Below the pieces are notes generated by a model. It saw only the letters and a program-made list of their open reading frames with translations, ran no database searches and was not told the origin of the DNA. From positions 1 through 34,258 of the forward strand of contig NZ_AEJF01000057.1 of assembly GCF_001028175.1 (NCBI RefSeq): a stretch of DNA of 34,258 nt, read 5' to 3'. The DNA comes from Caballeronia mineralivorans PML1(12). GTDB lineage: Bacteria; Pseudomonadota; Gammaproteobacteria; Burkholderiales; Burkholderiaceae. Made by a program: the position numbers and the translations under genes. Every line of letters starts with the position of its first letter. Within the stretch, counting starts at the first letter, position 1. Of the stretch, positions 7,184-14,718 are shown piece by piece.

Positions 7184-7975
7184 TTAGCCACCATACACGT
7201 CGAAGTCGAAGTACTTCTTTTCGAGCTTCTTGTAGGTGCCGTCCTTGATGATCGAGGCAATCGCCTTGTCGATCTGTGCCTTCAGGTCGGTGTCTTCCTT
7301 GCGCAGGCCAATACCAGCGCCGTTGCCGAGGATCTTCTCGTCGACCAGGTCCTTGCCCACAAACTCGTAACCCGCACCGCGCGGCGTCTTGAGGAAGCCA
7401 ACGTCAGCCTGCACAGCATCTTGCAACGCTGCATCCAGGCGACCAGCCGTCAGGTCGGCATAGACGCCGTCCTGGTTCTGGTACGGCGTGACCGTCACAC
7501 CCTTCGACGCCCAGTAGGTCTTGGCGTAGGTTTCCTGGATCGTGCCTTGTTCAACTCCAACCGTCTTGCCCTTCAGGCCGTCAGCCGTCGGCAGGATGCC
7601 GCTGCCCTTCTTGGCGATCAGGCGCGTAGGCGTGTTGAACAGCTTGCTCGAAAACGCAATCTGTTCCGCGCGCTGCGGCGTCATGGACATCGACGACAGG
7701 ACGCCGTCGAACTTCTTCGCCTTCAAGGCCGGAATCATGCCGTCGAAATCGTTTTCCACCCAAACGCACTTTGCATGCAGGCGTGCGCAGATTTCATTGC
7801 CGAGATCGATGTCGAAGCCGATCAGCTTGCCATCCGGACCTTTCGATTCGAACGGGGCGTAGCTGGCGTCGACGCCGAAACGGATGGTCGAGTAATCCTT
7901 CGCATTGGCGGTGACGGAGGTGATCGATGTGACGGCGAGCAAAGAAATCGTCAAAGCCGCGAGCAGTTTTTTCAC
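7184..7975 (-). CDS. Periplasmic lysine/arginine/ornithine-type amino-acid binding protein
   Basis: Substrate-binding component of a polar amino-acid ABC importer (SBP_bac_3 fold, ArgT/HisJ/LAO group). The 263-residue product begins with a signal peptide (MKKLLAALTISLLAVTSITSVTANA) and continues with the family blocks IRFGVDASYAPFESKGPDGK, LIGFDIDLGNEICARL, VLSSMSMTPQRAEQIAFS and VGVEQGTIQETYA. The GTG at 7975 is chosen as start: a GGAG lies eight bases upstream and it gives a canonical signal peptide. The length matches the family. No permease or ATPase genes accompany it, so it probably feeds a system encoded elsewhere. Its leader can form a strong hairpin (8030-8057), and two hairpins follow the stop codon. 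Confidence 0.92.
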   Translation of the reverse strand: MKKLLAALTISLLAVTSITSVTANAKDYSTIRFGVDASYAPFESKGPDGKLIGFDIDLGNEICARLHAKCVWVENDFDGMIPALKAKKFDGVLSSMSMTPQRAEQIAFSSKLFNTPTRLIAKKGSGILPTADGLKGKTVGVEQGTIQETYAKTYWASKGVTVTPYQNQDGVYADLTAGRLDAALQDAVQADVGFLKTPRGAGYEFVGKDLVDEKILGNGAGIGLRKEDTDLKAQIDKAIASIIKDGTYKKLEKKYFDFDVYGG

Positions 7976-8029
7976 TGTTTTTACTCCATAGGTGGTCAGT
8001 ACATCCCGGATAGGTCGGTACCCAGGTTC

Positions 8030-8057
8030 GTCCGGAGCGAGGCCCCTCGCGCCGGAC
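8030..8057 (-). promoter_or_regulatory. Leader hairpin upstream of the binding-protein gene
   Basis: Arms GTCCGGAGCGAGG (8030-8042) and CCTCGCGCCGGAC (8045-8057) pair at 12 of 13 positions. A second small dyad (GCGGA-N5-TCCGC) lies at 8070-8084. Both fall in the presumed 5' leader, 55 or more bases before the GTG start. It could be an operator or a structured leader; I see no leader peptide or known riboswitch. Confidence 0.45.
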
Positions 8058-8085
8058 AGCTTGCATTCCGCGGATTGTGTCCGCA

Positions 8086-8113
8086 ATAGAACCGCAGCAG
8101 GTTACCAAGCCAA
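8086..8113 (-). promoter_or_regulatory. Weak candidate promoter of the binding-protein gene
   Basis: On the minus strand TTGGCT (8108-8113) and TTCTAT (8086-8091) are 16 bases apart. The match is moderate. If right, transcription starts near 8079 and the leader is about 105 bases. The rest of the gap up to 8519 shows nothing that I can support. Confidence 0.3.
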
Positions 8114-8519
8114 AAAAATAAGGGAGTTGGTGAAAGTCCCGATAGCTAATCTCGTGAGCCTTGTGCCGCTGGGGATTTCGGCTCGTGCGAGCAATTGAAT
8201 GAAATTTTGTGCGAGGCGAAGTAAGGCTCGAAGTAGGGCTGATAGGGAGTCTTGTCATGAAGCGCGCGTAGTGCGAGGTAGCGAGTTCTGGTTATCGATC
8301 GCAGCGGATGGAATAAACCCGGCGTTGCAGACGTTCAGGTCGAGTGATGCTTCATCGCGTGCTTCGCTGCCTTGCACGGCGCTCTCAAGTTTTCCGGGCA
8401 ATGCCCGTAAACCCGTCGACAAGCCGGTTCTTCGATGACATGTCGCACGTTTGCCCGGCCATAACCCATCGGCAATCTTCCACAGAGCAGTTGCCGAAGA
8501 TCAACACGAGAACAACCCT

Positions 8520-10106
8520 ATGACTATCGTTCGACGACTGCTGATGACGCTCGGGATGGCGTTACTGGCGCTGGCTTTTGTGGGGGGCTATGGACTCTTT
8601 CAGCTTAACGGGTCTTTTCAGCGCATCGAGGGCCTTGAGACCCACACGATCCCCGGCCTGAAATCGATCTCCATGACGCTCGACGATGTCGCCGACATGC
8701 GGCTGAACGTGTACCGCCATGTGGTGGATGGAATCGACGACGCGAGCCGCAGCGCGATCGAAAAGGAAATCGGCGATGCGGATAAACGCTTCGATACCCA
8801 CGTCGCCGACTATCAATCGCGCGGTGTGTCCGATCCGACCGATCAAAAGATGCTGGATGCCGATCGGGCGCACATTGCTGCGTATCGCGCCGCGCGCACG
8901 AGTTTTTTCGAAAAGATCCGGGCAGGCGACAAGGACGGCGCGCTCGCCATGCTGCACGACGGCGGCGCGGTGCATACGGCGGCGGTCGCGCTGAACAGTG
9001 GCCTGCATGGCCATCTCAACTACAACATCGAACGCGGCGAGGCAGTGCGTAACGAAAACGCCTCGGCTTATAAGACGGCCTTTGGTCTGATGCTGGTGAT
9101 CGTGGTGGGCGCGTTGTTGTTGACGGGTGTATTCGGGAGCCAGCTTTACCGGTTGATCAGTCGTGGGCTTGGCCGCCTGCAGGAGACGCTGCAGAGAATC
9201 AGCACGTCACTGGATTTGTCGCAGCAGACGCGTGTTGAGCGCATGGATGAGATCGGCCACACCGCCGTTGCGCTGAACAGCTTGCTCAAGCGCATGGCAG
9301 GGGTCGTGGCGGAGGTCAGGGTATCGAGCGATGCGGTTGGCGTTGCATCGAAGCAGATCGCGGCCGGCAACATCGATCTGTCCGCGCGCACCGAGCAGCA
9401 AGCCGTCTCCTTACAGGAAACGGCGGCAAGCTTGGGCGAGTTGACGGCAACGGTTCAAGGAAACGCGGACAACGCCAAGCAAGCGAGCGCGCTGGCGGTG
9501 AGCACAACCCATATCTCGGACGAAGGCAACCTGGCCGTCGAGCGGATGGTCGGCACGATGAGCGAGATCGCGTCGAGTTCCGCGAGGATCGCCGAGATCA
9601 CCACGCTGATAGAAGGCATCGCGTTCCAGACCAATATTCTTGCGCTGAACGCGGCCGTCGAGGCAGCGCGAGCCGGCGAGCAAGGACGCGGTTTTGCCGT
9701 GGTGGCATCGGAAGTGCGCAGCCTGGCGCAGCGCTCGTCGGTGGCGGCGAAGGAGATCAAGGATTTGATCGAGCGCTCGGTGGCGACGATTCAATCGGGT
9801 TCACGCCAGGCCGAGGAGGTCGGGCGTACGACCGCGGAGGTGCAGCGCGCGATCAAGCGGGTCGCGGAGATTGTCGGCGAGATCGCTGCGGCATCCGATG
9901 AATAAGGGCATGGAATCGAGCAGGTGAATCAGGCTATCGGCCAGATCGATGAAGTCACGCAACAGAACGCGGCGCTTGTTGAAGAGGCGGCTGCCGCGGC
10001 GCAGTCGCTCGATGAGCAGGCGATCCGATTGAGCGGGACGGTGTCGGTGTTCACGGTCGAGGCGGGGTCGTCGCCTGCTTCAGTGAACGAACGGATGTTT
10101 GCGTGA
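8520..10106 (+). pseudogene. Methyl-accepting chemotaxis protein interrupted by an in-frame TAA
   Basis: A Burkholderia-type chemoreceptor: N-terminal membrane helix (about residues 5-28), periplasmic four-helix-bundle ligand domain, second membrane helix near residue 200, HAMP segment, then the signalling coiled coil with the kinase-control tip [20 protein letters not shown] and [18 protein letters not shown]. Reading stops at a TAA (9903-9905) after AAASDE. The same frame continues without interruption as GHGIEQVNQAIGQIDEVTQQ and the methylation-helix sequence NAALVEEAAAAAQSLDEQA to the TGA at 10104-10106. The family has Gln at this place (SDEQ), so CAA to TAA is a single transition. Without it the protein has 528 residues; the truncated form has 461 and lacks the second methylation helix. 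It may be inactive, misadapting, or a sequencing error. The start is the ATG at 8520, giving a typical MCP N-terminus. Confidence 0.85.
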
Positions 10107-10116
10107 ATCCGTAGAA

Positions 10117-11136
10117 TCAAACTTTTTCCGTGGCCTTGGTTCGCTTAAGCGCGGTTCCCGGATTGGACATGTCGTTCGAACGGAACCGCTGCCGGTATTC
10201 CATCGGGCTGATATGAAGGCGCCTGCTAAAGGTCCGCCTGAGCGTGTCGGCACTTTCAAATCCGCATCGACGCGCAATGGTCGAAACGGCATGGTCGGTG
10301 CTTTCCAGATATCGCCGGGCGGCGTCAATGCGCGCGTCATTCAGAAAGGCGATCAGACTGACACCGCACTCCTTGCTAAAGACACGGGACAGGTTGCGCG
10401 CGCTCATGTTCAGCCGCTGAGCAAGCGATGCCATGGTATGAGGCAGATGCAGGTTATCGAGCAGGTATTGCTGAACTGGCTGGATCTGCGAGTCGGCGGC
10501 AGCCTGCGTTTCCAGAAGCGGACTGAATTGCGATTGCCCACCCGCTCGCCGGACATACACGATCAGATACTTCGCCACGTCCAGCGCCATCTTCTTGCCG
10601 AAGTCTTCCTCGATCATCACAAGAGCGAGGTCGATGCCGGCCGTCACGCCGGCGGTCGTATAAAGACCGCCGTCCTTGACATAGATCTGATCCGGTTCGA
10701 CCTTCGCTTTTGGAAACATGGCGGCGAGTCTTGCCGCATCCATCCAGTGCGTGGTCACGGTCTTGTGATCGATCATGCCGGCCGTGCCAAAGGCGAACAC
10801 ACCGTTGCAGATGGCGGCAACACGACGGCTGATGCGACGTTGCTTCACCAGCCATTCGCTGAGGGTGGAGTCCTCCAGGACTTCGAAAATCCCGAGACCG
10901 CCCGGGATGATCACCGTATCGAATTCCGGGCACGGATCGAAGATTGTTCTGTCCGGCACGACCGTCAAACCGCTGGACGACAACACGGACCCGCGAGTCG
11001 TGCCGACGGTCAGCATTTCGTATTCACACTGCCCCTGGCTGAGGATGCGGACCTCGGCGAACGCATCCTTCGGCCCGGCGATATCGAGCAACTGGAAGCC
11101 GGGAAACAACACCATCGCGACGGTGACCTTGCGCAT
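10117..11136 (-). CDS. GlxA family transcriptional regulator (DJ-1/PfpI plus AraC HTH)
   Basis: A 339-residue one-component regulator. The N-terminal half is a DJ-1/PfpI amidotransferase-like sensor: VTVAMVLFPGFQLLDIAGP, VIIPGGLGI and the nucleophile-elbow region VAAICNGVFAFGTAG, which keeps the cysteine. The C-terminal half is an AraC pair of helix-turn-helix motifs (MASLAQRLNMSARNLSRVF and VSTIARRCGFESADTLRR, ending with ISPMEYRQRF). Such proteins often control catabolism of nitrogen compounds such as quaternary amines and arginine. The ATG at 11136 is chosen because the domain starts directly there; the open frame continues upstream. It follows the cobalt/nitrile hydratase operon on the same strand after a 230-base gap, so it may regulate that operon. 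Direct evidence is lacking. Confidence 0.9.
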   Translation of the reverse strand: MRKVTVAMVLFPGFQLLDIAGPKDAFAEVRILSQGQCEYEMLTVGTTRGSVLSSSGLTVVPDRTIFDPCPEFDTVIIPGGLGIFEVLEDSTLSEWLVKQRRISRRVAAICNGVFAFGTAGMIDHKTVTTHWMDAARLAAMFPKAKVEPDQIYVKDGGLYTTAGVTAGIDLALVMIEEDFGKKMALDVAKYLIVYVRRAGGQSQFSPLLETQAAADSQIQPVQQYLLDNLHLPHTMASLAQRLNMSARNLSRVFSKECGVSLIAFLNDARIDAARRYLESTDHAVSTIARRCGFESADTLRRTFSRRLHISPMEYRQRFRSNDMSNPGTALKRTKATEKV

Positions 11137-11318
11137 ATGCGGATCCGATGAATTCGGCTTCGGGCAGGCAGAGCTTGACGCTGCAGCGGCCTCCGTTCGC
11201 ACGATGGAACTACGCGGAAAGATAGGTCGGCCCAGGGCCGGCGCCAAGAGCGATTATTCTAAGGTGGCAGAATTTCAATGACCAGCGGGACGTGGCGCTA
11301 TTTGATGGATGAGGGAGG

Positions 11319-11339
11319 CGGCGCACTTGGAATGCGCCG
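11319..11339 (-). terminator. Stem-loop downstream of cbtA
   Basis: CGGCGCA (11319-11325) and TGCGCCG (11333-11339) form a perfect 7-bp stem with a 7-base loop, 28 bases past the cbtA stop codon. No T-run follows on the minus strand. It may mark the 3' end of the nitrile hydratase operon. Confidence 0.35.
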
Positions 11340-11366
11340 TACCACGCGTCGTTTTTAACAGGGTGC

Positions 11367-12116
11367 TTAGACCGCCTTATGAAAGGACGACACATTCGCC
11401 ATTCGTGAGCCGGCACGCAGGCTACGTTCCGCCAGGTTGCCGAATAGTAGGCCGAGCGTGGTCCACATGATCGCCTGCATGCCGATAGCCGCAATGCGGA
11501 ACTTCCAAAGCAGCACGGCGGGAAATGCGGCTGGCACCTCGTTGATCGCCGGCATGCCGATCTGCACGGCAGCAATGATTGCGACAAATACCGCACCGCC
11601 GATAATTGACGCATTCCATGATCCGACCCGCGCAACGGCGGCCCGGCGAACCTTCAGCGAAAACACCGTGGCGACTAGCGAGATCACGATCATCAAAAAG
11701 AACAGGCCGGTGCGGTAACCGATGGTCTCAGGGTCTCCGACCGACGGTGGATTCGCTGGATACTTAAGGTTGGGCACGATCACTAAAGCGACAAATCCCG
11801 CGATGGCAAGCCAGACCGACAAGACATTCGCGCTGACCTTGCCGACCCGGCCGACCGTAGCCGCGAAGGTCAACGCGAATAGCCCACCGATGGCCGCGCT
11901 GTAAGCCATGACACCCGTTAGCAAGCCGAGGCCCGCCTGCGTGTGACGGCTGACGAGTTCCGGCTTGGGCGCCTCGCCTTTTACCGCATTCGCTTTTGCC
12001 TCGAACGAGATCGCTTGGTCGACTTGAGGCTCGCCGACTATTTTCGCGAAACCGAAGCTAAGCAGCCCGGCTGCGATTCCCGCGAGCATGCCGCGCACCA
12101 ATAATTTGCCGACCAT
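11367..12116 (-). CDS. cbtA: Cobalt transporter subunit CbtA
   Basis: Membrane subunit of the CbtAB cobalt import system, a family first linked to B12 metabolism by comparative genomics. The 249-residue product has about six hydrophobic segments. The first is LLVRGMLAGIAAGLLSFGFAKIVGEP, followed by an extended soluble loop with the conserved EAKANAVKGEAPKPELVSRHTQAGLGL-type sequence around the His. PNLKYPANPPSVGDPETIGYRTG is the typical CbtA loop. The ATG at 12116 has GGAG seven bases upstream; cbtB ends 13 bases before it. It is the last gene of the nitrile hydratase operon, so its probable job is to import the cobalt that the enzyme needs, rather than to serve B12 synthesis. No cobalamin riboswitch is visible. 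Confidence 0.88.
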   Translation of the reverse strand: MVGKLLVRGMLAGIAAGLLSFGFAKIVGEPQVDQAISFEAKANAVKGEAPKPELVSRHTQAGLGLLTGVMAYSAAIGGLFALTFAATVGRVGKVSANVLSVWLAIAGFVALVIVPNLKYPANPPSVGDPETIGYRTGLFFLMIVISLVATVFSLKVRRAAVARVGSWNASIIGGAVFVAIIAAVQIGMPAINEVPAAFPAVLLWKFRIAAIGMQAIMWTTLGLLFGNLAERSLRAGSRMANVSSFHKAV

Positions 12117-12129
12117 GGGATTCTCCGGA

Positions 12130-12342
12130 TCAGTGGCAAGGGAAGCCGAGCAGATGCCGGCCGTCGTGTACGAATTCATGTACATACATGCCGGGAATCA
12201 GCGATGTCGCGCCTTCTTCGGCACCCACGAAATAGATCGCGAGCAGCATCAGCAAGCCACCGAAAATCGCCCACGGCATGAGCTCGCGAACGGGAAGCGG
12301 TAATGGCATGACGGTTGAATCGAGAACAGCGTCGGTCATCAT
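12130..12342 (-). CDS. cbtB: Cobalt transporter subunit CbtB
   Basis: A 70-residue single-pass membrane protein that partners CbtA. One hydrophobic helix (PWAIFGGLLMLLAIYFVGAEEGA) is followed by a short His-rich tail (YVHEFVHDGRHLLGFPCH), with four His and one Cys placed to bind a metal. This topology is the CbtB hallmark. Two adjacent ATG codons (12342 and 12339) could start it; the first has GGAG six bases upstream. It lies 59 bases after the nitrile hydratase activator and 13 bases before cbtA, on the same strand, and is most likely part of the same operon. Confidence 0.88.
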   Translation of the reverse strand: MMTDAVLDSTVMPLPLPVRELMPWAIFGGLLMLLAIYFVGAEEGATSLIPGMYVHEFVHDGRHLLGFPCH

Positions 12343-12401
12343 GAGGATCTCCAAAGGGCGCTAGCCCAGACATATGAACTTTGAGAAAAATACGGCCCGG
12401 C

Positions 12402-12746
12402 TTAAGCGTTAGCGGTGACGAATGCCCCATCGATAGCCGCTATTTCCGCCGCCGACAGTAAGCCAGCCTCAACCAGGGTTTTCTTGAGCGCCAGGAAAAA
12501 GCGTTCGTAATAGTTCCAGCGCGGTTGTCCCGCGCAATAACCGTCCTCCCATTCGGCAATCGATTCGATCAGGTTCTGCCGGAACGCTTCCCACTCGAAA
12601 TAACCGGCCTTCGACAACGACAGCGCAACGCCAAAGACTTCGCGTTCCCACGGTTTGTCGAATAGAAATTTGCCTTGCAGGCGCGGCGGCGAGTCAGGTT
12701 GGCCGAGCATGCTGGATGCGGCGTACTCCTCGAAACGAGTGAACAT
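12402..12746 (-). CDS. Nitrile hydratase accessory/activator protein (P14K-like)
   Basis: A 114-residue protein related to the N-terminal part of nitrile hydratase beta. In characterised cobalt enzymes this type of protein escorts or swaps the alpha subunit so that it receives oxidised, cobalt-loaded cysteines. Recognisable are RLQGKFLFDKPWEREVFGVA, FEWEAFRQNLIESI and WNYYERFFLALKKTL, which parallel WEKRIFG and YEKWL in the beta subunit. The ATG at 12746 lies two bases after the alpha-subunit stop codon, so translation is probably coupled. The longer open frame upstream overlaps the alpha gene and reads Arg-rich, so it is not used. The order beta-alpha-activator is usual for cobalt-type clusters. 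Confidence 0.88.
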   Translation of the reverse strand: MFTRFEEYAASSMLGQPDSPPRLQGKFLFDKPWEREVFGVALSLSKAGYFEWEAFRQNLIESIAEWEDGYCAGQPRWNYYERFFLALKKTLVEAGLLSAAEIAAIDGAFVTANA

Positions 12747-12748
12747 GG

Positions 12749-13390
12749 TCAGCCCGCGGCGAGTGATGTCGACGATGGCGAGGGGACCAGCGCAACGCCC
12801 ATCATTGCCTCGGGGGTGACGAGTGCGGCCAGCGCTGTTTCGCTCATGCCGTCCGTTCCGGCCGGACGTTCCGGCACGACGAACCAGCGAATCTGCGCGC
12901 TGCTGTCCCACACCTTGACCTCGGTATCGGCCGCAACAGGCACGCCGAATTCGCGCAGCACCGCACGCGGTTCACGCACGCCGCGCGCGCGGAACACGGG
13001 GTCTTTGTACCAGTACGGCGGCAGACCGAGTACCGGCCACGGATAACACGAGCACAGCGTGCAGATGATCAGGTTATGCACGCCGTCGCCGTTTGCGACC
13101 GCGGCCATGTGCTCGCCCTCCGCGCCATCCATGCCCTGCGGCAAGTCCATTGTCGCGATAGCTTTGGGCGTGTCTTCGATCAGAAACTGCTTGAACTCGG
13201 GATCGACCCACGCGCGCGCGACGATACGCGCGCCATTGAATGGCCCCGCCACGGTTTCGAAATGGCCGAGCACGGTATCGACCGAGTCGCTGCCGAGCAC
13301 ACCCTTCTCGATCAGCAGCGCTTCCAGCGCGCGTACTTTCGCGGCGCTGGCCGCTTCCCGCTCGTCGTCGTATTTGAATAGTTCGCTCAT
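12749..13390 (-). CDS. nthA: Nitrile hydratase alpha subunit, cobalt type
   Basis: Catalytic subunit that holds the low-spin metal and hydrates nitriles to amides in the cytoplasm. The 213-residue product carries the metal-binding claw Cys110-Thr-Leu-Cys113-Ser-Cys115 followed by YPWPVLGLPPYWYKDP. Thr between the first two ligands is the mark of the cobalt type (iron enzymes have Ser), and Cys113 and Cys115 are the residues oxidised to sulfinic and sulfenic acid in the family. Upstream, RIVARAWVDPEFKQFLIEDTP is also typical. The ATG at 13390 has AGGAA eight bases upstream and lies 21 bases after the beta stop. The cobalt assignment agrees with cbtAB and the COG0523 GTPase in the same operon. 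No amidase or nitrile-producing enzyme is adjacent, so the natural substrate is unknown. Confidence 0.95.
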   Translation of the reverse strand: MSELFKYDDEREAASAAKVRALEALLIEKGVLGSDSVDTVLGHFETVAGPFNGARIVARAWVDPEFKQFLIEDTPKAIATMDLPQGMDGAEGEHMAAVANGDGVHNLIICTLCSCYPWPVLGLPPYWYKDPVFRARGVREPRAVLREFGVPVAADTEVKVWDSSAQIRWFVVPERPAGTDGMSETALAALVTPEAMMGVALVPSPSSTSLAAG

Positions 13391-13411
13391 GGTCGTGGTT
13401 CCTGGCATGGA

Positions 13412-14155
13412 TCAGTTGGGTGCAAGCAGATAGGCATCGAAGAGATCGGCATAGATGGTCGTATTGGGCTCGCTCTTCTCCTTGCCCCAGATGTCGGCAG
13501 CATTGAACGCCACGCGATACACGGGCATGGCATGGCCAATGCCATCGGGTCCTGTCGACACGAAATACGAAAACGCGCCGGGATAAACGAGGTCCACCGT
13601 GCCGGGTTTGTTGCGCAGATACCCAGGCAATCGCGTGTGGTCGACGGCATCGGGGTCACCCACGCGTACCTGCGCGCCCTTGGAAAAACGCGGCTCCTGT
13701 GCGAATGCGTGAAAGCCGGAATCGCCCTTGACCAGGTAAGCGCTGATCTGCGCGGCAATCGCCGGATTAGGCTTGTCGGGAAGCGCCGCCTGCGGATCAC
13801 CACGGTAATGGCGGGTCTTTTCCTCGAGTTCCTCAGCCGACACATAACCTTCGTCGATAAAAAACTGCGAGATGCCCATCAACCATTTCTCGTAATAGCG
13901 GTACTTGAAATACTCGAACGGCTGCATGCCTTCGGCACCGGTGCGCAACGACGCCCAGGTCCACGTATTCCTGAATGTGGTGGGCAGGTCGGCCACTGGA
14001 TAACGCGGCAATGCGTCGGCCAGATGCGTGCTCTCGGCCATCATCACCGTATGGATGCCGAAGATGCGTTTCTCCCACGGCTCCACGAACACTTGCGTGT
14101 CCACATTCACTGGACCGAGGTTTTCCAGTCCGCCTAAGCTGTGCTGTAGTTTCAT
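13412..14155 (-). CDS. nthB: Nitrile hydratase beta subunit
   Basis: Partner of the alpha subunit; it completes the active-site pocket and contributes arginines that hydrogen-bond to the oxidised cysteines. The 247-residue product starts MKLQHSLGGLENLGPV and shows VEPWEKRIFGIHTVMMAE, FEYFKYRYYEKWLMGISQFFIDEG, DHTRLPGYLRNKPGTVDLVYPGAF and the C-terminal YRVAFNAADIWG with TIYADLFDAYL. It is somewhat longer than the commonest 220-230 residue form. The ATG at 14155 is chosen because it gives the canonical MxxxHxLGG-type N-terminus and has GGGAA upstream; the frame continues further upstream without resemblance to the family. It is the first nitrile hydratase structural gene, with alpha 21 bases downstream. 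Confidence 0.94.
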   Translation of the reverse strand: MKLQHSLGGLENLGPVNVDTQVFVEPWEKRIFGIHTVMMAESTHLADALPRYPVADLPTTFRNTWTWASLRTGAEGMQPFEYFKYRYYEKWLMGISQFFIDEGYVSAEELEEKTRHYRGDPQAALPDKPNPAIAAQISAYLVKGDSGFHAFAQEPRFSKGAQVRVGDPDAVDHTRLPGYLRNKPGTVDLVYPGAFSYFVSTGPDGIGHAMPVYRVAFNAADIWGKEKSEPNTTIYADLFDAYLLAPN

Positions 14156-14190
14156 TCGATGTTCCCGGACGAAATAAAATGAGTTGAAGT

Positions 14191-14694
14191 TCAGTTGAGC
14201 TGCGGTTCGGGCTTGCGGGTCAGTGCGTCGCCGAGTACTTCGGACACGATGCCGAACAGCGCTCCCGTGATCAGCGCCGCCGCTGCAACGAGTGCGGGGT
14301 TGTGAATCCCGACCGTCGTGATGGCGTGGCCGGTCGCGACCGTGGTCCCGACTGTCGACGCAAAACCCCACACGACCGCAGGCAGTACGTTCAGCAATTT
14401 GAGCTTCGACGCCTGCACCATTGCCGCGCTGCCGATACCCACGCAAATCGCGGCGATGGCCGGTGTCTCCGACGAACTTGCGATGGCAAGCAGCGACAGC
14501 GACGCAATGACAAGACCCGTGAGGTTCGACGCGACGCTTTGCACGAACCCGGCCGAGCCGCCGCCGACCACAAAAAACGATGCCCACGCGATGAATGTCA
14601 CCCAGACGGGGACGGGAAATAGGGTGGCGGTGATGTAGGTATCGACGACGGCCAATACACCGATGCTGACCGTAAAGGCTTCAGACTTTTTCAT
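14191..14694 (-). CDS. DUF1097 family membrane protein in the nitrile hydratase operon
   Basis: A 167-residue integral membrane protein of the DUF1097 family (E. coli YcdZ belongs to it), function unknown. About five hydrophobic segments are visible, with Gly/Ala/Ser-rich helices (WASFFVVGGGSAGFVQSVASN, LLNVLPAVVWGFASTVGTTVA) and a polar C-terminus. The segment FVVGGGSAGFVQSVASNLTG and the repeated small-residue helices recall short channel-like proteins. The start has AAGGAG seven bases upstream. It is placed 24 bases after the COG0523 gene and 35 bases before nthB, and so belongs to the operon. Its location suggests a role in passage of nitrile, amide or metal across the membrane, which is inference only. 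Confidence 0.8.
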   Translation of the reverse strand: MKKSEAFTVSIGVLAVVDTYITATLFPVPVWVTFIAWASFFVVGGGSAGFVQSVASNLTGLVIASLSLLAIASSSETPAIAAICVGIGSAAMVQASKLKLLNVLPAVVWGFASTVGTTVATGHAITTVGIHNPALVAAAALITGALFGIVSEVLGDALTRKPEPQLN

Positions 14695-14718
14695 TGCAGG
14701 CTCCTTGAGGGTGGGAAT

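Noticed and set aside
6911..8089. 392-codon open frame on the plus strand opposite the binding-protein gene
   Set aside because: It spans a strong terminator and the reverse complement of a well-defined periplasmic protein; composition is typical of a shadow frame.
8404..8470. Flagellar sigma-28 promoter before the chemoreceptor
   Set aside because: A TAAA and a GCCG are present but their spacing (11 instead of 15 bases) and the rest of the -10 do not fit.
12402..14155. Thiocyanate hydrolase instead of nitrile hydratase
   Set aside because: The beta subunit is a single fused chain of nitrile hydratase type and the small gene resembles the activator, whereas thiocyanate hydrolase has split beta-like subunits.
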